Assembly: GCA_030849945.1 (NCBI GenBank)
Contig: JAVDKK010000003.1
Span: 1 to 64,000, forward strand
Direction of reading: 5' to 3'
Origin: Schauerella fraxinea
GTDB taxonomy: Bacteria > Pseudomonadota > Gammaproteobacteria > Burkholderiales > Burkholderiaceae_B
DNA: 64,000 bases
The position numbers and the translations under genes are program-made. The notes beneath the pieces were generated by a model. The model made no database searches, was not told where the DNA came from, and was given only the letters and a program-made list of their open reading frames with translations. Every line of letters begins with the position of its first letter. Position 1 is the stretch's first letter. Positions 7,853-17,697 of this stretch are shown here, piece after piece.

Positions 7853-8947
7853 ATGGGTTTTGAACATCGGCCGGTGCTCCTGGCGCCGACGGTAGATGCG
7901 TTGTTGGTGCCTGATTTCGGCCAACGCGGTCACCGTCTGAGCGACGAAGAAAGCGAAGCGGAGTACGAGCGCCGCCGTCGTGGCGTTTTTGTGGACGGTA
8001 CTTTCGGCCGGGGCGGGCACACGCGCGAATTGTTGTCGCGTCTGGCGTCGACGGCACGCGTGGTGGTGTTCGACAAGGACCCGCAGGCGATTGCCGTGGC
8101 GCGTGATCTGGCGGCGAGCGACGCTCGCGTGACCGTGGTTCACGATGGATTTTCGAGCATGCCCGAGGCGCTGGCCGAACACGGTATTGCTCAGATCGAC
8201 GGCGTGATGCTGGATCTGGGCATATCTTCGCCGCAAATCGACGATGCCGAACGAGGTTTTTCTTTCATGCGCGAAGGTCCTCTGGACATGCGCATGGATA
8301 CGACGCGCGGCCCTACGGCGGCGCAGTGGCTGGCAGATGCCAGTATTGATGAGATGCGGGAGGTCATAGCAACTTATGGCGAAGAACGGTTTGCTTTTCA
8401 GATTGCAAAAACGATTGCAGCTCGCCGCGCAGCAGGGCCGCTGCGCACCACGCTCGACCTTGCCGAGCTCGTCGCCGGCACCGTCCGCACGCGCGAAAAG
8501 GGCCAACATCCGGCCACACGCACCTTTCAGGCTTTACGGATTTACCTCAATCGCGAGCTCGAGGAGCTGTCTAGCGCCCTCGCGTCAGCGCTGACGTTAC
8601 TGGCACCCGCCGGACGTCTGGCCGTGATCAGCTTTCATTCGCTTGAAGATCGCATGGTCAAGCAATGCATCGCCGCGGCTGCGCGTCCAGGTGAAGCCAT
8701 GGCGCGTTTGCCGATCCGCGAAAGTGAAATGCCCCAGCCGCTGTATCGGTCGCTGGGGCGTGTGCTTGCCGACGACGAAGAAATCGCCGGCAATGCGCGT
8801 TCGCGTTCGGCCGTGCTGCGCGTGGCCGAACGTACCGATACGCCCTTGGATGCCGCCGGCGCCGCGCCCTTCGTGGGATCGGGCAGCCTGCCGAGCGAAC
8901 AACGCGCCGCCACGCCTGGCCGCAGCCGTCGCAAGGGAGCGCACTGA
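7853..8947 (+). CDS. rsmH: 16S rRNA (cytosine1402-N4)-methyltransferase
   Basis: RsmH (MraW) methylates C1402 in the decoding centre of 16S rRNA using S-adenosylmethionine. Family features are HRPVLL at the N-terminus, the SAM-binding VDGTFGRGGHT (47-57), LDLGISSPQ, GPLDMRMD, HPATRTFQALRI and SFHSLEDR. At 364 residues it is about 50 longer than the E. coli enzyme. The extra length is an acidic/basic insert around residues 24-44 and a longer low-complexity C-terminus. It starts eight bases after mraZ, and its TGA overlaps the ftsL ATG by one base. Confidence 0.96.
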   Translation: MGFEHRPVLLAPTVDALLVPDFGQRGHRLSDEESEAEYERRRRGVFVDGTFGRGGHTRELLSRLASTARVVVFDKDPQAIAVARDLAASDARVTVVHDGFSSMPEALAEHGIAQIDGVMLDLGISSPQIDDAERGFSFMREGPLDMRMDTTRGPTAAQWLADASIDEMREVIATYGEERFAFQIAKTIAARRAAGPLRTTLDLAELVAGTVRTREKGQHPATRTFQALRIYLNRELEELSSALASALTLLAPAGRLAVISFHSLEDRMVKQCIAAAARPGEAMARLPIRESEMPQPLYRSLGRVLADDEEIAGNARSRSAVLRVAERTDTPLDAAGAAPFVGSGSLPSEQRAATPGRSRRKGAH

Positions 8948-9249
8948 TGGGCCGAGCCAGCTTGATCGTCGCCACGCTCTTGATGCTGTCCGCCATCTCG
9001 CTGATTTCGGCGCGTTATCAGTCGCGCCAACTGTTCATTGAGTATGAGCGCGCCCAGTCGCAGGCACGCGAGCTCGAAATCGAATGGCGCCGCATGCAGG
9101 TCGCGCGCGCCGAATTTGCCCGCAACACGCGGGTCGATCAGGCCGCCACCGGCGAGCTGGGAATGATGCCCATCGCGCCTGAGCGCACGATTTATCTCCA
9201 ATCGACGGCGCAAACGCCGTCGTCAGCACAAACCGGGAGTGCACGATGA
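8947..9249 (+). CDS. ftsL: Cell division protein FtsL
   Basis: A 100-residue bitopic membrane protein: a short cytoplasmic N-terminus, one membrane helix (about 5-23) and a periplasmic coiled coil (about 28-70). FtsL forms a complex with FtsB and FtsQ at the septum and activates FtsWI. Sequence similarity in this family is low, so the call rests on size, topology and its fixed place between rsmH and ftsI. The tail after residue 80 is rich in S, Q and T. It overlaps ftsI by four bases (ATGA). Confidence 0.9.
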   Translation: MGRASLIVATLLMLSAISLISARYQSRQLFIEYERAQSQARELEIEWRRMQVARAEFARNTRVDQAATGELGMMPIAPERTIYLQSTAQTPSSAQTGSAR

Positions 9250-10976
9250 AGCGCGTGCCGTTCTTCGATAATCCCGTGCTCCGCGGCCAATTGCCGACCT
9301 GGCGTGCGCGTTTGGTGCTGATCCTGCTGTTTCTGGGGTTCACCACCCTGATCGGGCGGGCGCTGTTTCTGCAAGGCTTGTCGACCGAATTCCTGCAGCA
9401 GCAGGGTGAGCGTCGCTACGAGCGTACGTTGTCGCTGGCTGCCACGCGCGGCAAGATCCTCGACCGCAACGGCGGCGTTCTGGCCTCGAGCGTGCCGGCC
9501 CGCGCCATCTGGGCGATCCCCGAAGATGTGAAGCCCGCGACGCCCGAGCAACTCGAATCGTTGGCCAAGCTGATCGACATGCCGGCGCGCGATCTGCGCG
9601 CCCGTCTGTCGGATGAAGACAAGAACTTCGTGTACCTGAAACGTCAGGTGGCGATGGAAGTGGCTGACCAGATCAAGCATCTGGGCGTGCCGGGCGTGCA
9701 TCAGCAGCCGGAAACGCGTCGTCTTTATCCCGACGGTGAAGTGATGGCCCACGTGGTCGGCTTCAATAGCGTCGAGGATAAGGGTCAGGAAGGCGTCGAG
9801 CTGGCCTTCAATAATCTGTTGTCCGGCACGCCGGGCAGCCGCCGTGTGATCAAGGATCGGCTGGGTCGCGTGATCGAAGACGTGCAGGCTGTGGTGCCGC
9901 CGGTGGATGGCAAGGATTTGCGCCTGTCCATCGATACGCGCCTGCAGTTTCTGGTCTCCAAGGCGTTGATGGATGCAATGGAAGAGCGGGGCGCGCGCGC
10001 CGCCGCTGCCGTGGTGCTGGACGTGCGCACGGGTGAGATCCTCGCGTTGGCAAATGTGCCCACGTTCGATCCCAATAATCGCGAGACACTGAAGAGCTCC
10101 AACCTGCGCAACACGGCGATTACCGATACGTTCGAGCCGGGCTCGATCATGAAGCCGTTTACCGCCGCGCTGGCGCTGGACCTGGGCCGAATCACGACCT
10201 CGACGATGTTTGAAACGGGCAACGGCAAGTTCCGTTATCAAGGCAGCACCATCAGCGACGTGAGCCGCAACGGCACGATTGCCGTGGCTGACGTGCTGCG
10301 CCGCTCGAGCAACATCGGGATGACGATGATTTCGGAGCGGCTCGAGCCGCGCGAAATGTGGGATCGCTTTACCGAACTCGGTTTGGGTCAGGCGCCGCAA
10401 CTGGGCTTTCCGGGCGCCGCACCAGGCCGTCTGCGTCCGTGGGAACGCTGGCGCCTGATCGAGAAAGCGACGATGGCGTACGGCTACGGCTTGTCGGTTT
10501 CGCTGCTGCAGATGGCCCGCGCCTACACGGTGTTCGCGCGCGAGGGCGATATGGTGTCGTTGACGCTGGTCAAGCGTGAGAGCGAACCCACCAGCGTCAA
10601 AGTCTATCCGCCCAAGATTGCCAAAATGATTCGCGGCATGCTCGAAGCGGCCGCCGGTCCGGATGGCGCGAAAGCGGCGCAAGTGCAGGGCTACCGCGTG
10701 GCCGGCAAGAGCGGTACCGCACGCAAGATTGTCGACGGCAAGTACAGCACCAGCCGCTATCGCAGTTCGTTCGTGGGTTTTGCCCCCGTGTCGGATCCGC
10801 AGATCGTTGTGGCCGTGACCATCGATGAGCCGAGCAAAGGCGCTTATTACGGTGGTGCGGTCGCCGCGCCGGTATTCGCCAAGATCGTGGGCGGCAGTTT
10901 GCGCATGATGGGCGTGCAGCCCGATGCGCCCTTCGAGTCGACAATCGTGGCCGGCATGCAGGAGCCGCGTCGATGA
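9246..10976 (+). CDS. ftsI: Septal peptidoglycan transpeptidase FtsI (PBP3)
   Basis: A 576-residue class B penicillin-binding protein that cross-links septal peptidoglycan. It has a short cytoplasmic tail, one membrane anchor (about 22-42), a pedestal domain starting with RGKILDRNG (about 69-77), and a C-terminal transpeptidase domain. Active-site motifs are intact: the nucleophile Ser300 in PGSIMKPF (SxxK), SSN at 354-356 and KSGT at 488-491. It overlaps ftsL and murE/F by four bases each, so it is translationally coupled to both. Confidence 0.97.
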   Translation: MKRVPFFDNPVLRGQLPTWRARLVLILLFLGFTTLIGRALFLQGLSTEFLQQQGERRYERTLSLAATRGKILDRNGGVLASSVPARAIWAIPEDVKPATPEQLESLAKLIDMPARDLRARLSDEDKNFVYLKRQVAMEVADQIKHLGVPGVHQQPETRRLYPDGEVMAHVVGFNSVEDKGQEGVELAFNNLLSGTPGSRRVIKDRLGRVIEDVQAVVPPVDGKDLRLSIDTRLQFLVSKALMDAMEERGARAAAAVVLDVRTGEILALANVPTFDPNNRETLKSSNLRNTAITDTFEPGSIMKPFTAALALDLGRITTSTMFETGNGKFRYQGSTISDVSRNGTIAVADVLRRSSNIGMTMISERLEPREMWDRFTELGLGQAPQLGFPGAAPGRLRPWERWRLIEKATMAYGYGLSVSLLQMARAYTVFAREGDMVSLTLVKRESEPTSVKVYPPKIAKMIRGMLEAAAGPDGAKAAQVQGYRVAGKSGTARKIVDGKYSTSRYRSSFVGFAPVSDPQIVVAVTIDEPSKGAYYGGAVAAPVFAKIVGGSLRMMGVQPDAPFESTIVAGMQEPRR

Positions 10977-13822
10977 GCGCCGAGATGGCCGCCGATCTGA
11001 ATGCGATGGCGCCGGCAGGCGCCATCATGAAATGGTTGCGCACCCATGTGGCACCCACGGCCGATCTGCGTCTGGATTCGCGCGCGGTTCAAGCCGGCGA
11101 CGTGTTCTTTGCTTGCCAGGGTGGCACGCAAGCTGGCCGCAGCTTTATTGCCGATGCCTTGACGCGTGGCGCTGCCGCCGTGGTGGTCGAAACCGAAAGC
11201 GGCGACATCGCCGACAGCACCGACGCCGAAGCGGTGCCCCACTTGACGGTGCCTGGTTTGCGCGCCGCGTTGGGCACATTGGGCGACGCCTGGTACGGCG
11301 AGCCATCGGCTGCGATCACCGTGATTGCCGTGACCGGCACGAATGGAAAAACGTCGACGGCGCATTGGGTGGCCCAGTCGCTCAATCACGTCGGCAAGCC
11401 TTGCGGCATCATGGGCACGTTGGGCACTACGTTGCCCGACGGCACCCAATTGGCGGGCGAATTGACTACGCCCGACGTGTTGTCGATGCATCGCCTGCTC
11501 GCCACGTTGCGTGCGGCTGGCGCCGAAGCGGTGGCGCTCGAAGCATCGTCGATCGGCATGGTGCAAGGCCGTATGGACGGCGTGCGCGTCGGCATTGCGG
11601 CTTTCACGAATCTCACGCGCGACCATCTCGATTATCACGGCGACATGGCGGCGTATGAACGCGCCAAGGCGTTGTTGTTTGCGTGGCCGGGATTGTCTGC
11701 CGCGGTGGTGAATGTGGACGACGAGGCGGGTCGCCGTCTTGTCGACACGTTGCCCGCCGGCATGGTCACCGGTTTTGGCGCCACGCCCGAACACGCCGAA
11801 CGCGCCGCGATCGCGGCGCGCGAAGTTCAGGCGACGGCGCAAGGTCAGGTATTTACGTTGGTCGGTCCTGGCGGCGAAGCACAGATCGTGACGCCGCTGT
11901 TGGGTGCGCACAATGTGTCGAATCTCCTTTTGGTGGCTGGCGTGTTGACGCGTCTGGGATGGCCGCTCGCGGCGATCGCGCGCGCCATCGCCAGCGTTGA
12001 ACCCGTGGATGGCCGTCTGCAAACGGTGGCGGTGCCCGCGGGTGCTGCGCGTGGCCCGTTGGTCGTGGTCGATTACGCGCATACGCCGGACGCTTTGGCG
12101 CGCGCGTTGATCGCGTTGCGCCCAGTGGCCGATGCGCGCGGTGGACGCTTGATCTGCGTGTTCGGTTGCGGTGGCGATCGCGATCCGGGCAAGCGTCCGG
12201 AAATGGGTCGCGTCACGCAGCGTTATGCCGATGGCGTGACCGTGACGAGCGACAATCCGCGCGGCGAATCGCCGGACGCCATCATTGCGCAGATCGTGGC
12301 CGGCATGGTGGCTGCGGATGTGCAACATCGCGTCGTCGCCGATCGCGCCGTCGCCATCATGACCAGCGTCTGGCATGCCATGAATGAAGACGTGGTGCTG
12401 CTTGCGGGCAAAGGCCACGAGACCTATCAAGAGGCCGAAGGGCGCAAGACGCCGTTCGACGACCGCGAGTGGGCACGCCTGGCGCTGTTGTTGCCGGCAG
12501 TGCGTGGTGTGTCGACCGACACGCGCCGCATCGGCGAGGGCGAGTTGTTCGTCGCGCTGACCGGACCGTCGTTCGACGGTCATGATTATCTGTCGGTCGC
12601 GCAAGACGCCGGTGCCTGCGCTGCGGTGGTGGCTACACGGCGCGCCGACTGCACCCTGCAACAGATCGTGCTCGGACCCACTGGCCCGGCCCTGATGCGT
12701 ATGGGCCGCGCGTGGCGCGAGCGCTACGATCTGCCGGTGATCACGGTGAGCGGCAGCAACGGCAAGACGACCACCAAGGAAATGATCGCCGCGATCCTGG
12801 CCAGTTGGCTGGGTGAAGATAATCGCCTGGCAACGGCGGGCAACTTCAACAACGATATCGGCGTGCCGCTGACGCTCCTGCGATTGACGGCTCGGCATCG
12901 TGCGGCCGTGATCGAACTGGGGATGAATCATCCCGGCGAGATGGCGGCACTGGCCGATATGGCGCAAGCGCAAGTGGCCGTGATGACCAACGCGCAGCGC
13001 GAGCACCAGGAATTCATGCATTCGGTGGAAGCTGTCGCGCGTGAAAACGGTGAGGCGTTTGCTGCGCTGCCGGCCGATGGCGTGGCCGTCTATCCCGGCG
13101 ATGATGCCCATGCCGGTGTGTGGGCCGAGATCGTGGGTGAGCGTGCGCACATCACGTTCGGCCTGCGCGGCGATGTGGCGGTGCGCGCCGAAGCGATCCA
13201 CGCTGAAGACGTGGCCACCCGCTTTCGCCTCGTGACGCCGGCAGGGAGCGCCGATCTGCGCTTGCCGGTGCCGGGTGCCCACAATCTGCGCAATGCGCTG
13301 GCTGCGGCTGCCGCGGGCCAGGCGGCCGGCGCGCCGCTGTCGGCCATCGTGCAAGCGCTGGAGAATTTCAGCGCGGTTGCCGGTCGCATGCAAAAGCGCC
13401 AGATGGATGACGGTTCGCTCTTGATCGACGACAGTTACAACGCCAATCCGGATTCGGTGCGGGCCGCGATCGACGTGCTGTCCCATTTGCCGCAGCCGCG
13501 CGTGCTGGTGCTGGGCGACATGGGCGAAGTGGGCGACAACGGCCCGGAGATGCATCGCGAGGTTGGTGCCTATGCCCGCGAACAAGGTATCGATGCCCTG
13601 TACACCTTGGGGAGCGCCACGCCGGCGTCGGTCGAAGCGTTTGGGCAAGCCGGCCGCGCGTGTGCCGACGTGGAAGAAATTTTGGATGCGTTGCGTGCCG
13701 TGCAGGCCCGCAGCGTATTGGTTAAAGGGTCGCGCTTCATGCGCATGGAACGGGTAGTGATGGGTCTTTCCGATAAGAACAACAATTCGGCCGCGCCGCG
13801 GGGAGATACGCATGCTGCTTGA
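10973..13822 (+). CDS. murE-murF: MurE-MurF fusion (UDP-MurNAc-tripeptide ligase / D-Ala-D-Ala-adding ligase)
   Basis: One 949-residue protein carries two consecutive cytoplasmic Mur ligases. The N-terminal part (about 1-502) is MurE: P-loop GTNGKTS from Gly122, GCGGDRD, and DNPR at 427-430, the motif of enzymes that add meso-diaminopimelate. It ends with AGKGHETYQ and DDRE. MurF follows almost without a linker (about 505-949), starting at STDTRRIGEGELF, with P-loop GSNGKTTT (594-601) and LIDDSYNANPDS. Together they make UDP-MurNAc-pentapeptide. The reading frame is open throughout the junction near 12480. Such a fusion is known from Bordetella. The gene overlaps ftsI by four bases and mraY by eleven. 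Confidence 0.96.
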   Translation: MSAEMAADLNAMAPAGAIMKWLRTHVAPTADLRLDSRAVQAGDVFFACQGGTQAGRSFIADALTRGAAAVVVETESGDIADSTDAEAVPHLTVPGLRAALGTLGDAWYGEPSAAITVIAVTGTNGKTSTAHWVAQSLNHVGKPCGIMGTLGTTLPDGTQLAGELTTPDVLSMHRLLATLRAAGAEAVALEASSIGMVQGRMDGVRVGIAAFTNLTRDHLDYHGDMAAYERAKALLFAWPGLSAAVVNVDDEAGRRLVDTLPAGMVTGFGATPEHAERAAIAAREVQATAQGQVFTLVGPGGEAQIVTPLLGAHNVSNLLLVAGVLTRLGWPLAAIARAIASVEPVDGRLQTVAVPAGAARGPLVVVDYAHTPDALARALIALRPVADARGGRLICVFGCGGDRDPGKRPEMGRVTQRYADGVTVTSDNPRGESPDAIIAQIVAGMVAADVQHRVVADRAVAIMTSVWHAMNEDVVLLAGKGHETYQEAEGRKTPFDDREWARLALLLPAVRGVSTDTRRIGEGELFVALTGPSFDGHDYLSVAQDAGACAAVVATRRADCTLQQIVLGPTGPALMRMGRAWRERYDLPVITVSGSNGKTTTKEMIAAILASWLGEDNRLATAGNFNNDIGVPLTLLRLTARHRAAVIELGMNHPGEMAALADMAQAQVAVMTNAQREHQEFMHSVEAVARENGEAFAALPADGVAVYPGDDAHAGVWAEIVGERAHITFGLRGDVAVRAEAIHAEDVATRFRLVTPAGSADLRLPVPGAHNLRNALAAAAAGQAAGAPLSAIVQALENFSAVAGRMQKRQMDDGSLLIDDSYNANPDSVRAAIDVLSHLPQPRVLVLGDMGEVGDNGPEMHREVGAYAREQGIDALYTLGSATPASVEAFGQAGRACADVEEILDALRAVQARSVLVKGSRFMRMERVVMGLSDKNNNSAAPRGDTHAA

Positions 13823-14981
13823 GATCGCCCGATTGCTGTCCGACGACTTCCGCAGCTTTGCGGTATTCGAATACATCACGCTGCGTGCGGTATTTGCCTG
13901 CGCTACGGCGTTGTTGCTTGGGCTGATTGCCGGCCCCCATGTGATCCGCAAACTTACCGAATTGAAGATCGGTCAGGCCGTGCGCGCTTACGGTCCCGAA
14001 ACGCATCTGGTCAAAACCGGCACGCCCACCATGGGCGGCGCACTAATTTTGATCTCGATCGGATTCAGCACCATTTTGTGGGCCGACTGGAGCAACCGTT
14101 TCGTCTGGGTCGTGCTGCTGGTAACCTTCGGGTTTGGCGGCATCGGCTGGATGGATGACTATCGCAAGGTGGTGTATCGCGATCCGGAAGGCATGCCCGC
14201 GCGCAAGAAGTTCTTCTGGCAGGCCACCATCGGCCTGGTGGCGGCGGTGTATCTGGCGTTTGCCGTGTCGGCGCCCGCCAATACCGAACTCTGGCCGTTG
14301 TTTCGCGACTGGGTGATGAGCGGCTTCACCATGCCGTTGCCCACGCGTGCCGATTTGATCGTGCCGTTCTTCAAAACGGTCAGCTACCCGCTCGGTGTAT
14401 TCGGTTTCGTGGCGTTGACCTGGGCCGTGATCGTGGGCACCAGCAACGCGGTCAACCTCACCGATGGCCTGGATGGCCTGGCGATCATGCCCACTGTCAT
14501 GGTGGGGACGGCATTGGGCATCTTTGCCTATGTGGTGGGGCGTGCCGACTATTCCAAATATCTGCTGTTTCCGTATATCCCGGGTGCGTCCGAGTTGATC
14601 GTGCTGTGCGCCGCACTGGCCGGCGCCGGTCTGGCTTTTCTCTGGTTCAACGCCTACCCGGCGCAAGTGTTCATGGGTGATGTCGGAGCGTTGGCCTTGG
14701 GCGGCGCGCTGGGCACGATCGCCGTGATCGCGCGCCAGGAAATCGTGTTGTTCATCATGGGCGGCGTGTTCGTGGTCGAGACGCTGTCGGTGATGATCCA
14801 GGTGACGTGGTTCAAATACACCAAGCGCCGTTATGGCCAGGGTCGCCGCATTTTCCGCATGGCACCGTTGCACCACCATTTTGAAGTCGGCGGCTGGAAA
14901 GAAACCCAGGTCGTCGTGCGCTTCTGGATCATCAGCATGATGCTGGTGCTGATCGGCCTTTCCACGTTGAAACTGCGATGA
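13812..14981 (+). CDS. mraY: Phospho-N-acetylmuramoyl-pentapeptide-transferase
   Basis: MraY moves phospho-MurNAc-pentapeptide from UDP to undecaprenyl phosphate, forming lipid I at the inner membrane. The 389-residue protein has about ten membrane helices. The conserved cytoplasmic motifs are present: the aspartate pair in WMDDYRKV, the NLTDGLDGLAI loop, GDVGALALGG with its catalytic aspartate, and PLHHHFE. It starts inside the end of murE/F (11-base overlap) and its end overlaps murD by four bases. Confidence 0.97.
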   Translation: MLLEIARLLSDDFRSFAVFEYITLRAVFACATALLLGLIAGPHVIRKLTELKIGQAVRAYGPETHLVKTGTPTMGGALILISIGFSTILWADWSNRFVWVVLLVTFGFGGIGWMDDYRKVVYRDPEGMPARKKFFWQATIGLVAAVYLAFAVSAPANTELWPLFRDWVMSGFTMPLPTRADLIVPFFKTVSYPLGVFGFVALTWAVIVGTSNAVNLTDGLDGLAIMPTVMVGTALGIFAYVVGRADYSKYLLFPYIPGASELIVLCAALAGAGLAFLWFNAYPAQVFMGDVGALALGGALGTIAVIARQEIVLFIMGGVFVVETLSVMIQVTWFKYTKRRYGQGRRIFRMAPLHHHFEVGGWKETQVVVRFWIISMMLVLIGLSTLKLR

Positions 14982-16507
14982 ACGATACGGCTGTCACCCA
15001 CGCTGCGGCACCGCACGCCCTGATCCTCGGATTGGGCGAGACGGGTGTCGCCGCCGCGCGCTGGTGCGTGCGGGAAGGCGTGCGCGTGACGGTAGCCGAT
15101 ACGCGTGCGCAGCCCGCGGGCATCGAAGCGGTCCGGGCATTGCCGGGCGCTGACGACGTGACGTTCGCGCTGGGTCAGTCGCCTTTCGATACCGGCTTGC
15201 TGGCCGGCGTGACGCAAATCGTATTGAGCCCCGGCCTCGCGCCGACCGCACCCGAAGTGGTTGCGCTCCTGGCGCAAGCACAGGTTGCGGGCATCGAAGT
15301 CGTGGGCGAGATCGAACTCTTCGCGCGTGCATTGACGCAGTTGGCCGAGCAGCAGGAATACCGGCCGCGCGTGTTGGCCGTGACCGGCACGAACGGCAAA
15401 ACCACGGTGACGGCGCTTGCTCGCCAGATGGTGGAAGCGGGCGGTTTGCGCGTGCGCGCCGCCGGCAACATCAGCCCGGCCGCGCTGACTGCCCTGATCG
15501 ATGCACTGGATGAAAACGATTTGCCCGATGTATGGGTGATCGAACTGTCGAGCTTCCAGCTCGAAACGACGACCAGCCTGGTGGCCGACGCCGCTGTCGT
15601 GCTCAACGTTACGCAAGATCATCTCGACTGGCATGGTGACATGGCGGCGTATACGCGTGCCAAGGCCCGTATTTTTGCGCGGGCCTCGATTGCGATCGTG
15701 AATCGCGACGACGCGGCCGTGATGGCGATGGTGCCCGATATCGCAGCGCTGACGGTACGCAGTTTCGGCCGCGATCTGCCGCCGCTGGTGGGCGATCTCG
15801 GCCTGGAAACGGGTAACGGCGTGGCTTGGCTGGTGGCCTCCGAGAGCACTGAATTCGACGATATGCCGGCGCCCGCGCGCCGCAAGAAAAATGCACCGCC
15901 GCCCGTGCGTGCGGAAGGCCGCGTGTCGCGGTTGATGCCGGTCGATGCGATGCCGTTGCGCGGTTTGCACAACGCGACCAATGTCCTGGCAGCACTGGCC
16001 CTGGGCCGTGCGCTGGATATCGGTTGGGGCCCCATGCTGCGCGCGGTGCGTGAGTATGCCGGTGAGCCGCACCGCGCCCAGTTCGTGCGCACGATTCAAG
16101 GCGTGGACTTCATCAACGACAGCAAAGGCACCAACGTGGGCGCCACGGTCGCTGCATTGGAAGGCCTGGGTCAACAAGTGGTGTTGATCGCCGGCGGTTT
16201 GGGCAAGGGTCAGGACTTTTCGCCGCTCCAACCGGTGGTGGCACAGCATGCGCGCACGGTAGTGTTGATCGGACAGGATGCCCGTTTGATCGGTGACGTG
16301 CTGGCATCCACCGGCGTGCCGCTGGTGTATGCCGATACCTTGGATGCCGCCGTGACGGCCGCGATGGCCGCCGCGCAAGCAGGCGACGCGGTACTGCTGT
16401 CGCCGGCCTGCGCGAGCATGGATATGTTCCGTAATTATCCGCATCGCGGGCAATCGTTTATCGACGCCGTGAGTGCGTTGGCGCTGGATCACGGAGAGAT
16501 CGCATGA
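14978..16507 (+). CDS. murD: UDP-N-acetylmuramoylalanine--D-glutamate ligase
   Basis: MurD adds D-glutamate to UDP-MurNAc-L-Ala. The protein has an N-terminal UDP-binding domain (ILGLGETGVAAARW), the P-loop GTNGKTT in the middle, and a C-terminal domain with NDSKGTNVGAT. At 509 residues it is about 70 longer than the E. coli enzyme. A basic, proline-rich insertion (around residues 288-312, with RRKKNAPPPVR) lies near the junction to the C-terminal domain. ATGA overlaps with mraY and ftsW. Confidence 0.96.
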   Translation: MNDTAVTHAAAPHALILGLGETGVAAARWCVREGVRVTVADTRAQPAGIEAVRALPGADDVTFALGQSPFDTGLLAGVTQIVLSPGLAPTAPEVVALLAQAQVAGIEVVGEIELFARALTQLAEQQEYRPRVLAVTGTNGKTTVTALARQMVEAGGLRVRAAGNISPAALTALIDALDENDLPDVWVIELSSFQLETTTSLVADAAVVLNVTQDHLDWHGDMAAYTRAKARIFARASIAIVNRDDAAVMAMVPDIAALTVRSFGRDLPPLVGDLGLETGNGVAWLVASESTEFDDMPAPARRKKNAPPPVRAEGRVSRLMPVDAMPLRGLHNATNVLAALALGRALDIGWGPMLRAVREYAGEPHRAQFVRTIQGVDFINDSKGTNVGATVAALEGLGQQVVLIAGGLGKGQDFSPLQPVVAQHARTVVLIGQDARLIGDVLASTGVPLVYADTLDAAVTAAMAAAQAGDAVLLSPACASMDMFRNYPHRGQSFIDAVSALALDHGEIA

Positions 16508-17697
16508 GCCTGTTCACCGAACTCACGGGCAGTCTCAATGCCGTGCGGCCTGGCCGCACGAAGATGCGCAATTACGATCTGGCGCTGGTGCTGGCCGTTT
16601 CGACCTTGCTGCTGCTGGGCGCCCTGATGGTGTACTCGGCCTCGATCGGCCTGGCCGATGGCCCGCGTTACGCGTCCTACGGCAAATACTATTTCGTGAT
16701 CCGCCACGGCGCCTTCCTGGCGATCGGCCTGGTGGGCGCAGCCGTTTGCTACACGATCCCGACGCGCGTCTGGCAGCGTTGCGCGATTCCGCTGTTTGCC
16801 TTTGCAATGTTTCTCCTGGCCGCCGTGCTCGTGCCCGGTATCGGTCGCGAAGTGAACGGGGCGCACCGCTGGATTCCGCTGGGTCCGCTGAACTTTCAGC
16901 CGTCGGAGCTGATGAAGCTGGCTGCCTTGTTGTACGCGGCCGATTACACGGTGCGTAAACAAGAGCACATGCAGAATTTTGCACGCGGCTTCCTGCCCAT
17001 GGCGTTCGCGCTGTGCGCGGTCGGCATGCTGCTGCTGCTCGAGCCCGACCTGGGCGCGTTCATGGTGATCGTGGCCATCGCGATCGGCATTATTTTCATC
17101 GGCGGCATCAACGGCGCGTACTTCAGCGCGTTGCTGGGCATGATGTTGACCACCTTCTTCGTGCTGATCTGGATCTCGCCATGGCGCCGGGCGCGTTTGT
17201 TCGCCTACCTGGATCCGTGGAATGACGCCAATGCCTATGGCAGTGCATATCAGCTGTCGCATTCGCTGATCGCGTTGGGCCGCGGCGAGTGGTTCGGCGT
17301 GGGACTGGGCGCGAGTGTGGAAAAGCTGCATTACCTGCCCGAGGCGCACACCGACTTCCTGATGGCGGTGGTGGGTGAAGAACTCGGCTTCGTCGGCGTG
17401 TTTTCGGTGGTGACGTTGTTTGCCATCGTGGTGTCGCGCGGCTTCGAAATCGGGCGCCAGGCGATCGCCATGGAACGCACGTTCAGCGGCCTGGTCGCTA
17501 ACGGCGTGGCCATGTGGTTCGGCGTCCAGGCCTTCATCAATATGGGCGTGTGCCTTGGGCTGCTGCCCACCAAGGGTCTGACGTTGCCGCTGATGAGCTA
17601 CGGCGGTTCGGGCATCGTGATGAACCTGTGCGCGTTGGCCGTGTTGCTGCGCGTGGATTACGAGAATCGCGTGCTGATGCGTGGAGGCCGCGTATGA
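16504..17697 (+). CDS. ftsW: Lipid II polymerase FtsW (SEDS family)
   Basis: A 397-residue SEDS-family glycosyltransferase that polymerises lipid II at the septum together with FtsI. It has about ten membrane helices. Family signatures are NGAHRWIPLGPLNFQPSE (the RWI...QPSE loop), PEAHTDFLMAVVGEELGF and LPLMSYGGSG. Overlaps with murD and murG are four bases each. Confidence 0.96.
   Translation: MSLFTELTGSLNAVRPGRTKMRNYDLALVLAVSTLLLLGALMVYSASIGLADGPRYASYGKYYFVIRHGAFLAIGLVGAAVCYTIPTRVWQRCAIPLFAFAMFLLAAVLVPGIGREVNGAHRWIPLGPLNFQPSELMKLAALLYAADYTVRKQEHMQNFARGFLPMAFALCAVGMLLLLEPDLGAFMVIVAIAIGIIFIGGINGAYFSALLGMMLTTFFVLIWISPWRRARLFAYLDPWNDANAYGSAYQLSHSLIALGRGEWFGVGLGASVEKLHYLPEAHTDFLMAVVGEELGFVGVFSVVTLFAIVVSRGFEIGRQAIAMERTFSGLVANGVAMWFGVQAFINMGVCLGLLPTKGLTLPLMSYGGSGIVMNLCALAVLLRVDYENRVLMRGGRV

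Noticed and set aside
10847..13951. A 1034-codon open frame on the minus strand opposite murE/F
   Set aside because: It is antisense to a clear gene, has no family resemblance and is H/R-rich, as expected for the opposite strand of GC-rich coding DNA.
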